Origin: an uncultured Caulobacteraceae bacterium | GTDB lineage: Bacteria; Pseudomonadota; Alphaproteobacteria; Caulobacterales; TH1-2 | Direction of reading: 5' to 3' | DNA length: 6,117 nucleotides | Assembly (NCBI GenBank): GCA_937967425.1 | Contig: CALBST010000211.1 | Coordinates: 1-6,117, forward strand | Shown: one piece after another, positions 1 to 6,117 of the stretch | Numbering within the stretch: the stretch's first letter is position 1 | Layout: the number at the start of each line of letters is the position of its first letter | Notes under the pieces: generated by a model | The model's input: the letters and a program-made list of their open reading frames with translations, nothing else | What the model was told of the DNA's origin: nothing | Database searches by the model: none | Translations under genes and position numbers: made by a program

Positions 1-20
1 GTTCGAAGGGGATTTCTCTC

Positions 21-1967
21 ATGGCGCAGGCCCCGGCCGAAGCGCCCCAGCCGAACAGCTCATCGAACGGCGCCGAGCGCGGCGGCCGCGGTCACGCGGC
101 TGCGCATGGCGGGTTCTGGGCGCTCCTGATCGGCTCGATCGGCGTCGTCTACGGCGATATCGGCACCAGTCCGCTCTACGCACTGCGCGAGTGCTTGAAG
201 ATTGTTGCGGGTGATGGCGGTGTGCCGACACGGCAGGAAGTCATAGGCATCGTTTCACTGATCTTCTGGGCGTTGGTGGTCGTTGTCACGATCAAATCCG
301 TGTTCTTGCTGCTGCGCTTCGACAATAAGGGCGAGGGGGGAACGCTTTCTCTGATGGCGCTTGTCAGGAAGGCCTTCCAGCGGCCCTCCATCGTTCTGCT
401 AGGCGCCGGGATGTTGGGCGCTTCTCTGTTCTACGCTGATGCGCTGATTACGCCGGCGATCTCGGTGATTTCCTCGGTCGAAGGATTGCGCTCCGTGCCG
501 GGCGCGGGGCGGTACATCGACCCGTGGATACTGCCGATTAGCGTCGTCATCTTGATCGCGCTTTTCTTCGTGCAAAGCCGGGGCACAGCACGCATCGGTG
601 CGTTGTTCGGTCCGATCACGCTGGTCTGGTTTTTGACCATGGCGGCGCTTGGCGTCCTGCACATAAGCGATGATCCAGGCATCATCGCAGCGCTCTCGCC
701 GATTCCGGCGGTGTCCTTCTTCATCTCTCACGCTGGTCTATCGTTCGTCGTGCTCGGCGCTGTGTTCCTGGCGGTGACCGGGGCGGAAGCGCTGTACGCG
801 GACATGGGCCACTTCGGACGCAAGCCGATCAGCCGCGCATGGATTTTCATTATCCTGCCTTGTCTGACGCTCAACTATCTGGGGCAGGGCGCACTCGCGC
901 TTTCAGACCCTGAGGCGATCGACAACCTCTTCTTCATGCTGGCGCCGGATTGGGCGCGTTTGCCGGTCGTGCTGCTGGCGACGATGGCGACCATTATCGC
1001 GAGCCAAGCCGTCATCACTGGCGCGTTCTCGATCACCCAGCAGGCCATTCAGCTGGGCATTCTGCCGCGCATGGAGATTCGCCGCACGTCAGAGACTCAG
1101 GCTGGCCAGATCTTCATGCCGCAGGTCAACTGGTTGATGCTTGCCGGTGTGCTGATCCTCGCACTTGCCTTCGGTTCATCGACGCGTCTGGCGTCCGCCT
1201 ACGGCATCGCCGTGTCGGGTGAGATGATCGTGTCGACCGTGCTTGTGTTTCTGGCGATATGGAAATTGTGGAAGCGACCGGTTTGGCTGGCGGCGCTGGC
1301 ATGCACGCCGTTCGTCTTGATCGAGATAACCTTCTTCTCCTCCAACATGCTCAAAGTGTGGACCGGCGGCTTCGTTCCTCTGATGCTAGCTGCCGGGCTT
1401 GTGCTCGTCATGTGGACCTGGGTGCGCGGCACGCGGCTCTTGGCCGAAACCACGCGGCGCGACGAGCCTCTCTCGAGGCTGTTCGAAACGCTCTCACATC
1501 ACCCGCCGCACCGCGTGCGCGGCGCAGCGATTTTCCTGACCGGCGATCCCGACATCGCGCCCGCGGCGCTCTTGCACAACCTGAAGCACAATCAGGTTTT
1601 GCACGAGCAGATCATCATTTTGACCGTGAAGACGATCAACGCCCCGCGTGCGCCCGATAGCGAGCGCGTGAAGGTTGAGGACTACATGCCCGACGTGAAG
1701 CGTGTGATCCTCACGTTCGGCTTTATGGAAACGCCCAACGTCGTCAAAGCACTCACGGAAGCGCGAAAGCATGGGCTGAAGTTCGACATCATGAAAACGA
1801 GCTTCTTCCTCTCGCGCCGCACGATCGTTCCGAGCGAGAGGAGCGGCATGCCGCTCTGGCAGGATCACCTCTTCATCTTCCTGGCTCGCAACGCCACCAA
1901 CGCGACCGACTTCTTTCACATCCCGTCCGGCCGCGCGGTGGAGCTGGGCAACCAGGTGATGGTGTAA
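21..1967 (+). CDS. kup: Kup-family low-affinity potassium uptake permease
   Basis: This is a K+ uptake permease of the KUP/HAK/KT family, which in bacteria imports K+ (proposed H+ symport) across the inner membrane. The 648-residue length is normal. A polar N-terminal tail (about 1-30) precedes roughly 12 hydrophobic segments (about 32-470) and a soluble, presumably cytoplasmic C-terminal domain (about 472-648). Visible family signatures are GDIGTSPLY at 45-53, NKGEGG at 102-107, YADALITPAIS at 138-148, TGAEALYADMGHFG at 253-266 and LNYLGQG at 284-290. D46, D140 and E256 correspond to the acidic residues linked to transport in E. coli Kup (D23, E116, E229). The second is Asp here, which I take to be a conservative swap. 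The ATG is preceded by AAGGGGA (6-12) at an 8-base spacing, supporting this start. A small membrane-protein gene follows 39 bases downstream. No frameshift or missing segment is seen. Family assignment is very secure; specificity rests on homology. Confidence 0.97.
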   Translation: MAQAPAEAPQPNSSSNGAERGGRGHAAAHGGFWALLIGSIGVVYGDIGTSPLYALRECLKIVAGDGGVPTRQEVIGIVSLIFWALVVVVTIKSVFLLLRFDNKGEGGTLSLMALVRKAFQRPSIVLLGAGMLGASLFYADALITPAISVISSVEGLRSVPGAGRYIDPWILPISVVILIALFFVQSRGTARIGALFGPITLVWFLTMAALGVLHISDDPGIIAALSPIPAVSFFISHAGLSFVVLGAVFLAVTGAEALYADMGHFGRKPISRAWIFIILPCLTLNYLGQGALALSDPEAIDNLFFMLAPDWARLPVVLLATMATIIASQAVITGAFSITQQAIQLGILPRMEIRRTSETQAGQIFMPQVNWLMLAGVLILALAFGSSTRLASAYGIAVSGEMIVSTVLVFLAIWKLWKRPVWLAALACTPFVLIEITFFSSNMLKVWTGGFVPLMLAAGLVLVMWTWVRGTRLLAETTRRDEPLSRLFETLSHHPPHRVRGAAIFLTGDPDIAPAALLHNLKHNQVLHEQIIILTVKTINAPRAPDSERVKVEDYMPDVKRVILTFGFMETPNVVKALTEARKHGLKFDIMKTSFFLSRRTIVPSERSGMPLWQDHLFIFLARNATNATDFFHIPSGRAVELGNQVMV

Positions 1968-1994
1968 GCCGCTGCCTGTGTTAGCCTTGCGGCC

Positions 1995-2000
1995 AGGGAG
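1995..2000 (+). promoter_or_regulatory. Ribosome binding site of the small membrane-protein gene
   Basis: AGGGAG lies 6 bases before the ATG at 2007. It is the main reason, together with the protein's two-helix character, to accept the short frame that follows as a real gene. Confidence 0.6.
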
Positions 2001-2006
2001 AGCGAC

Positions 2007-2180
2007 ATGGGCATCTGGCAGAAGATCGGGCTCGCCATTCTCGCAGGCATCGCCATCGGCGTGATTTGCGCGCTGATCGGCAACATGTTCGGGCTGAGCG
2101 GCCCGCTCATGGGCGGCGTGGCTGGGGGCATTACCGCCGGCCTTATCGCCACCACCATGCGGGACAAGCCGAAAGCCTAG
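2007..2180 (+). CDS. Small glycine-rich two-helix membrane protein, unknown function
   Basis: This 57-residue protein begins MGIWQKIGLAILAGIAIG and ends MRDKPKA. Two hydrophobic segments are visible, about residues 7-24 and 30-50, joined by a short N-M-F-G-L-S-G turn. Small residues (Gly, Ala) recur through both, as in glycine-zipper helix pairs. Charges are at the ends: K6 before the first helix, and R52, D53, K54 and K56 after the second. By the positive-inside rule both termini would be cytoplasmic, giving a hairpin in the inner membrane. A good ribosome binding site (AGGGAG) sits 6 bases before the ATG. It starts 39 bases after kup on the same strand with no obvious terminator between, so co-transcription is likely. 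I do not recognise a family. A role as a small accessory or stabilising peptide for Kup, by analogy with KdpF in the Kdp complex, is speculation from position only. Its stop overlaps that of the convergent gene. Confidence 0.72.
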   Translation: MGIWQKIGLAILAGIAIGVICALIGNMFGLSGPLMGGVAGGITAGLIATTMRDKPKA

Positions 2181-3055
2181 CGATATAGATAGTTCGTCGG
2201 CAGGCCGAGCCGCTTGCACGCCTGCGCCGGCGGCGCGTCCTCGATGACGAACCGCTCCGCCGCGGCCCCGAGTGCGCGCAGCAATGTGTGCTCGCCGCCC
2301 CGCAAGCCGAACTTGGACCCCAGCCCCAAAGTTTCGCGCGCCCACGCCGGCGTCATGCTGACAGCCGCACGCAGCATCAGGTGCTGCGCGGCCTTGATCG
2401 GCAGCAACGGCGCCGCGCGCACGATCGACATAAACTCGAACACGATCTCCGAGCGTTCGAGCTTTGGCGCCATCGCCGCAAACATCGCTTCCAAATCGGC
2501 CTTCGATGTTGGCGGCCGATCGGCGCCATAGAGCGATGCCGCTGGCGCGCCTTCCGCGTAGAAGCGATCGGTTTCCTCCGGCGTAAGCGTGTGGACGTAG
2601 CGGTTGTAGGCTTCGACAAATCCGAACGCCGCCGTCGCGTGGACCCAGCTCAGCAACGCCGGGTCGTTGGCGCGATAAGGGGTTCCGGCCGCCGTGTGTC
2701 CTTCCACGCGATCGTGGGCGCGCACCACGCCGCCGATCATCGCCCGCGCGATGTCGGCAGGGGCGTAGATCGTCACCCATGCCGCGAACCCCGTGCGCCG
2801 AATGCGCGTTACCGGATCGCTGCGAAATGTCGTGTGCTCCCAGACGCCCGTGCGCACCCGCGGCTCCGCGAGCTCGAGGATCACCGCCGCAAAGCCGCCG
2901 ACAATCAGCGCCACCGGGTTCTTCATCACCCGCCAGCTGATCGAGTCTGGCTCGAACAGAGCCGGCGCGCCCGCAGGCGTGGTGAAATCGACCGCCCGTA
3001 GTCCGGGCGGGGGCGCGATGTAATCGCGCAGCAGCCGATCCAAGTTGCGAGGCAT
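2177..3055 (-). CDS. DUF2236 / MpaB-family putative haem-dependent oxygenase
   Basis: This 292-residue protein matches the DUF2236 family (ER-bound oxygenase MpaB / rubber oxygenase Lcp catalytic domain). Characterised members include the b-type haem rubber oxygenase Lcp and the fungal enzyme MpaB. Family landmarks in order are SWRV at 40-43, a helix ending LAEPRVRTGVWEHTTF at 62-77, DPVTRIRRT at 80-88, VRAHDRVEG at 111-119, YRANDPALLSWVHAT at 127-141 and the EAYNRYV helix at 148-154. H74, H114 and H139 are the candidate haem or catalytic histidines; the WVHAT histidine is the strongest candidate. In my memory many family members have His where E64 stands (LAHP), so LAEP is a possible deviation. 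No signal peptide is evident, so it is probably cytoplasmic or membrane-associated through hydrophobic helices. A weak GAG-type ribosome binding site lies about 8 bases before the ATG. It is divergent from the Sel1-P4H pair. Its substrate cannot be inferred. Confidence 0.88.
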   Translation of the reverse strand: MPRNLDRLLRDYIAPPPGLRAVDFTTPAGAPALFEPDSISWRVMKNPVALIVGGFAAVILELAEPRVRTGVWEHTTFRSDPVTRIRRTGFAAWVTIYAPADIARAMIGGVVRAHDRVEGHTAAGTPYRANDPALLSWVHATAAFGFVEAYNRYVHTLTPEETDRFYAEGAPAASLYGADRPPTSKADLEAMFAAMAPKLERSEIVFEFMSIVRAAPLLPIKAAQHLMLRAAVSMTPAWARETLGLGSKFGLRGGEHTLLRALGAAAERFVIEDAPPAQACKRLGLPTNYLYR

Positions 3056-3083
3056 TATGAAAACTCTAGCATGGGCGACGAAC

Positions 3084-3089
3084 AGGAGG
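3084..3089 (+). promoter_or_regulatory. Strong Shine-Dalgarno site that selects a TTG start
   Basis: A perfect AGGAGG lies 5 bases before the in-frame TTG at 3095 and inside the coding sequence implied by the earlier ATG at 3071. The ATG has no comparable site upstream. This favours TTG at 3095 as the true start of the following gene. Confidence 0.65.
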
Positions 3090-3094
3090 GCAAT

Positions 3095-4030
3095 TTGGCG
3101 TCAGCCACCGACGTAGCGTCACTGCACAAACGTGCGAGCGCAGGTGACGCGCGCGCGCAATACGAGCTCGGCGCCCGTTTGCTTGTCGGTCGCGACGCAC
3201 CATTCGCGCCGCACGATGCTGTTAAGTGGATCGAGTCCGCGACCAAACTCAGAAACACTGACGCGCTCCAGCTCTCGGCGGTGTTGGCGGCTCTCGGCAT
3301 TGGTCGTGCGCAGAACTGGAGCGATGCGTTCGAACTCCTCGGCGCCGCCGCCGAAGCTGGTGACACACGAGCTTTGGGGCAGATCGCCGTCATCGGCTCT
3401 CGCTTGACCGATCAGCTCACAATCCCGGCCTCGGTTCAACACTTCGACGGGCCCCGCGTTCTGACGTTCGATGGCTTCCTTCCATCCGCCGCTTGCCAAT
3501 GGATCATCGATCGCGCACGGCCAAGTCTGGATGCGGCCCGGGTCAAAAATGCGGACCAGGGCGGCGCCAACGTCCACGCGATTCGCACCAATACCGGCAT
3601 GGGTTTCTCACTGATCGATACAGATCTCGTGATTCAACTCACCCATGCGCGCATCGCCGCCGCGATCAACGCGCCGGTCGCGCACCAGGAACCGACCAAT
3701 ATCCTTCACTACGCGCCCGGCCAGGAGTACCGGCCGCACTTCGATTTCATCGATCCAGGAGTCGCCCACTTCGCGCGGGAGCTACAAACGGTAGGTCAAC
3801 GCGTCGTGACCTTCCTGATTTATCTCAACGATGACTATGAAGGCGGCGCCACGACATTCCCACGCCTCGATTGGAGCTTCAAAGGCAAGGCCGGCGATGC
3901 GCTTGCGTTTTGGAATGTGACCGACGGAAAGCCGGATCCGCGCACGCTGCACGCCGGCACGCCGACCACGCATGGCGTGAAATGGTTATTCTCGAAGTGG
4001 GTGAGGGACCGCGCCCTACCTTTAGTATAA
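3095..4030 (+). CDS. Sel1-repeat / prolyl 4-hydroxylase-type 2OG-Fe(II) dioxygenase (paralogue 1)
   Basis: This protein is 311 residues from TTG 3095 (319 from the in-frame ATG at 3071). Residues about 10-105 form degenerate Sel1-like helical repeats (SAGDARAQYELG, HDAVKWIESA, SDAFELLGAAAEAGD), usually protein-binding. Residues about 120-305 form a prolyl-4-hydroxylase alpha-type fold that uses 2-oxoglutarate, O2 and Fe(II). The iron ligands are H215 and D217 (PHFDF) and H286 (LHAG), and K296 is the likely 2-oxoglutarate-binding lysine. An RTNTG motif at 164-168 and YLNDDYEGG at 243-251 are also typical. All key residues are present, so it should be active. No signal peptide is seen, so it is probably cytoplasmic. 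TTG is chosen for its AGGAGG site and because the paralogue's N-terminus aligns near it; ATG 3071 has no such site but could serve a leaderless mRNA. A tandem paralogue follows 10 bases downstream. The substrate is unknown; bacterial relatives hydroxylate proteins such as EF-Tu. Confidence 0.9.
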   Translation: MASATDVASLHKRASAGDARAQYELGARLLVGRDAPFAPHDAVKWIESATKLRNTDALQLSAVLAALGIGRAQNWSDAFELLGAAAEAGDTRALGQIAVIGSRLTDQLTIPASVQHFDGPRVLTFDGFLPSAACQWIIDRARPSLDAARVKNADQGGANVHAIRTNTGMGFSLIDTDLVIQLTHARIAAAINAPVAHQEPTNILHYAPGQEYRPHFDFIDPGVAHFARELQTVGQRVVTFLIYLNDDYEGGATTFPRLDWSFKGKAGDALAFWNVTDGKPDPRTLHAGTPTTHGVKWLFSKWVRDRALPLV

Positions 4031-4040
4031 GTATGCCCTG

Positions 4041-4985
4041 ATGGACATCGCCACGATACGCAAGAACGCTGCGGCGGGAGACCCGCAAGCGCAGACTATG
4101 CTTGCACGTAGACATGTCATCGGACGCGAGGCGCCCTACGATCCCGAAGAGGCTTGCCGCCTGCTGGCTATGGCCGCGGCTCAGGATTTTCCACTTGCTC
4201 TGTTGATCAGCGCTACGTTCGCAGCGCTTGGAATCGGACGCCGACAAAGCTTCGACGATGCGATTGGCTTTCTCGCACGCGCCGCCGCGACGGGGAGTGA
4301 ACGCGCGATCGGTCAACTCGAAGCCCTCGGCGGCGTTAAGGGGTTCGACCCTGACGCTTGGCTTGAACCTCCAAAATCGCTGCAGCACGCCTCCGCACCG
4401 AGGATATTCTCGACAGAGCAGCTCATCCCCCCGCCGGCATGTTCTTGGCTCGCCAGCCAAGCGATACTGCGATTGCGGCCCACGTTGGTGAAGGATGCAG
4501 TATTGAGGGCCGCAGTGGCCTCATCTGACCGGAGCAACACCGGATGCGGCTTCAGCAAAATTGAAGGTGATCTGGTCTTGCAGATGACGCGTCTACGGCT
4601 CGCGGTATGGACAGGCATCAAACCTGAGTTTCAGGAACCGCCCAATATTCTCCACTACGAGCGGGGGCAGCATTATGGCCCCCATTATGACTTTGTGCGT
4701 GTCGATGAAGTGAGTGGGCTGCAAGGTGAACTGACCTCGTGGGGCCAGCGGCGAGCTACGGCGCTTGTGTATCTCAACGACGACTATGAGGGTGGCGAGA
4801 CAAACTTTCCGCGACTGGGCTGGAGCTATAAGGGCAAAACCGGCGATGCGCTCCTGTTCTGGAATCTGTCGGAAGCTGGAGAGCGTGAAGAACTGTCACT
4901 TCACGCAGGTTCGCCAGTGACGCGCGGGACGAAGATCATCCTCTCACAGTGGATTCGCGAAAAGGTGGTGCCGGTCGGCCACTAG
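4041..4985 (+). CDS. Sel1-repeat / prolyl 4-hydroxylase-type 2OG-Fe(II) dioxygenase (paralogue 2)
   Basis: This 314-residue protein has the same architecture as its upstream neighbour and aligns with it end to end. Sel1-like repeats occupy about residues 5-98 (AAAGDPQAQTMLARRHVIG, EEACRLLAMAAAQD, DDAIGFLARAAATG). A P4H-type dioxygenase domain spans about 118-308. Fe(II) ligands are H215 and D217 (GPHYDF) and H288 (LHAG); K298 is the expected 2-oxoglutarate-binding lysine. RSNTG at 164-168 and YLNDDYEGG at 244-252 match the paralogue exactly in position or nearly so. All catalytic residues are kept, so neither copy looks dead. The region between domains (about 98-160) has diverged most, which could mean different targets. 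It begins 10 bases after the first copy's stop and is probably co-transcribed. No Shine-Dalgarno is visible before the ATG, so initiation may rely on coupling to the upstream stop or on a leaderless message. No signal peptide is seen. The substrate is unknown. Confidence 0.9.
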   Translation: MDIATIRKNAAAGDPQAQTMLARRHVIGREAPYDPEEACRLLAMAAAQDFPLALLISATFAALGIGRRQSFDDAIGFLARAAATGSERAIGQLEALGGVKGFDPDAWLEPPKSLQHASAPRIFSTEQLIPPPACSWLASQAILRLRPTLVKDAVLRAAVASSDRSNTGCGFSKIEGDLVLQMTRLRLAVWTGIKPEFQEPPNILHYERGQHYGPHYDFVRVDEVSGLQGELTSWGQRRATALVYLNDDYEGGETNFPRLGWSYKGKTGDALLFWNLSEAGEREELSLHAGSPVTRGTKIILSQWIREKVVPVGH

Positions 4986-5015
4986 AGCGATCTGTTGCGT
5001 TCGTGACTTAGCTGT

Positions 5016-5035
5016 GGAAGGTACCGCGACCTTTC
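5016..5035 (+). promoter_or_regulatory. Small inverted repeat in the argG leader
   Basis: The arms GGAAGGT (5016-5022) and ACCTTTC (5029-5035) can pair over 7 positions with one G-U wobble around a 6-base loop, ending 21 bases before the argG ATG. No T-run follows, so it is not a canonical intrinsic terminator. It lies in the only sizeable intergenic gap (71 bases, 4986-5056), where an argG promoter might be expected, but I cannot identify clear -35/-10 boxes. An operator, a leader hairpin or chance are all possible. Confidence 0.3.
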
Positions 5036-5056
5036 TGGAGTTGGGATCTTCAATCA

Positions 5057-6117
5057 ATGGCGCAAGGTGCAGTCAAAAAAGTCGTGCTCGCCTATTCCGG
5101 CGGCCTCGACACCTCCATCATCCTGAAATGGCTTGAGGAGACTTACGGCTGCGAGGTTGTCACCTTTACCGCGGATTTGGGCCAAGGCGAAGAGCTCGCG
5201 CCCGCGCGTGAGAAGGCGCTGAAGATGGGCGTGAAGCCGGAGAACATCTTCATCGACGATCTGCGCGAAGAGTTCGTTCGCGATTTCGTGTGGCCGATGT
5301 TTCGCGCCAACACACTCTATGAGGGCCAATACCTGCTCGGCACCTCGATCGCCCGCCCGCTGATCGCCAAGCGCCAGATCGAGATTGCCAACCTCGTCGG
5401 CGCTGACGCTGTCTGCCACGGCGCCACCGGCAAGGGGAACGACCAGGTTCGCTTCGAGGTCAGTTATTACGCACTAAAGCCTGACGTCAAAGTCATCGCG
5501 CCGTGGCGCGAGTGGGAGTTCGAAGGCCGCCCGCAACTCATCGAGTACGCCAAGAGGCACGGCATCCCGATTGCGCAAGGCAAAGAGCAAGCCGCACCGT
5601 TCTCGATAGATGCGAATCTGCTGCACACTTCCAGCGAAGGTCTGGCCCTCGAAGACCCGGACGTCGAAGTGCCTGACATCGTCACCAAGCGCGGCGATCG
5701 TCGCACCATCACGCCGGAAGAAGCCCCGGATCAGGCGGAGACCATTACGCTCAGCTTTGAGCGCGGCGATCTCGTCGCCATCAACGGCAGGGCGATGAAG
5801 GCGCATGAGCTCTTGGCCGAACTCAATCGCCTCGGATCGAAGCACGGCATTGGCGGGCTCGATCTCGTCGAAAACCGTTATGTCGGCATGAAGTCGCGCG
5901 GCTTCTACGAAACGCCGGGCGGCACGATCCTGTGGTACGGCCACCGCGCCATTGAAAGCATCACGCTTGATCGCGGCGCCATGCACCTGAAGGATGAGCT
6001 GATGCCGAAATATGCCGGCATCATCTATAACGGCTTCTGGTGGACGCCCGAGCGCAAGATGTTGCAAGCGGCAATTGATGCAAGCCAGGAGAGCGTCAGC
6101 GGCGACGTGAAACTAAA
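5057..6117 (+). CDS. argG: Argininosuccinate synthase, 3' end cut by the window
   Basis: ArgG joins citrulline and aspartate with ATP to form argininosuccinate (plus AMP and PPi), the penultimate step of arginine synthesis, in the cytoplasm as a homotetramer. The frame is open for 353 codons to the window edge; the family is usually about 400 residues, so roughly 50 are missing. The N-terminal ATP-pyrophosphatase P-loop is AYSGGLDTS at 12-20. GTSIARP at 95-101 and [14 protein letters not shown] at 121-134 are the nucleotide and substrate-binding signatures. [13 protein letters not shown] at 183-195, LEDP at 198-201, [17 protein letters not shown] at 273-289 and the following GTILW match the synthetase domain. 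The start ATG gives the standard N-terminus; only a weak GGGA lies 10 bases upstream. A 71-base gap with a small inverted repeat separates it from the dioxygenase genes, so it probably has its own promoter. No internal frameshift is seen. Confidence 0.97.
   Translation, partial: MAQGAVKKVVLAYSGGLDTSIILKWLEETYGCEVVTFTADLGQGEELAPAREKALKMGVKPENIFIDDLREEFVRDFVWPMFRANTLYEGQYLLGTSIARPLIAKRQIEIANLVGADAVCHGATGKGNDQVRFEVSYYALKPDVKVIAPWREWEFEGRPQLIEYAKRHGIPIAQGKEQAAPFSIDANLLHTSSEGLALEDPDVEVPDIVTKRGDRRTITPEEAPDQAETITLSFERGDLVAINGRAMKAHELLAELNRLGSKHGIGGLDLVENRYVGMKSRGFYETPGGTILWYGHRAIESITLDRGAMHLKDELMPKYAGIIYNGFWWTPERKMLQAAIDASQESVSGDVKL

Noticed and set aside
1968..1993. Possible terminator after kup (GCCGC ... 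GCGGC)
   Set aside because: The arms are only 5 bases with a 16-base loop and no T-run, and the right arm abuts the ribosome binding site of the small gene. This is too weak to call.
1494..2780. Long open frame on the minus strand (428 codons)
   Set aside because: It runs antisense to kup and the small gene and out of frame through the DUF2236 gene. Its Arg/Gly/Ala-rich composition has no recognisable domain, as expected for a GC-rich shadow frame.
2288..3001. Plus-strand open frame of 237 codons
   Set aside because: It is opposite the well-supported DUF2236 gene, is very Arg-rich and shows no family motif.
3879..4460. Minus-strand open frame of 193 codons across the paralogue junction
   Set aside because: It is antisense to both dioxygenase genes, with no motif and no plausible start context.
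5474..6067. Minus-strand open frame of 197 codons
   Set aside because: It is the antisense shadow of argG, whose catalytic motifs are clear on the plus strand.

Overview
This GC-rich window has third-codon-position G/C bias and compactly packed genes. It looks like ordinary chromosome from an alphaproteobacterium. The best hints are the style of the Kup and ArgG proteins and the Sel1-repeat/prolyl-hydroxylase fusions, which I associate loosely with Caulobacterales and related orders; this placement is inference. I see no insertion sequence, phage gene, tRNA, rRNA or CRISPR array. No gene-free stretch exceeds about 70 bases.

Layout: (1) 21-1967 (+) is a full-length Kup-family potassium uptake permease. 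(2) 2007-2180 (+) is a 57-codon reading frame with a good ribosome binding site, encoding a glycine-rich two-helix membrane protein; it probably shares the kup transcript. (3) 2177-3055 (-) is a DUF2236/MpaB-type putative haem oxygenase, converging on the small gene so tightly that their stop codons share bases. (4) 3095-4030 (+) and (5) 4041-4985 (+) are two tandem, full-length paralogues. Each joins N-terminal Sel1-like helical repeats to a C-terminal prolyl-4-hydroxylase-type 2-oxoglutarate/Fe(II) dioxygenase domain with an intact His-X-Asp...His...Lys set. (6) From 5057 to the window end (+) is argG, argininosuccinate synthase, cut by the window edge after 353 codons.

The genes appear to form three loosely related units. 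The first is potassium uptake plus a possible small membrane partner. The second is an oxygenase cluster: one DUF2236 gene divergent from two tandem Sel1-P4H genes, with very little DNA between them. The third is arginine biosynthesis. The least described parts are the small membrane protein after kup and the tandem Sel1-P4H pair, whose substrates cannot be read from sequence. I do not see strong evidence for a wholly new multi-gene system here.
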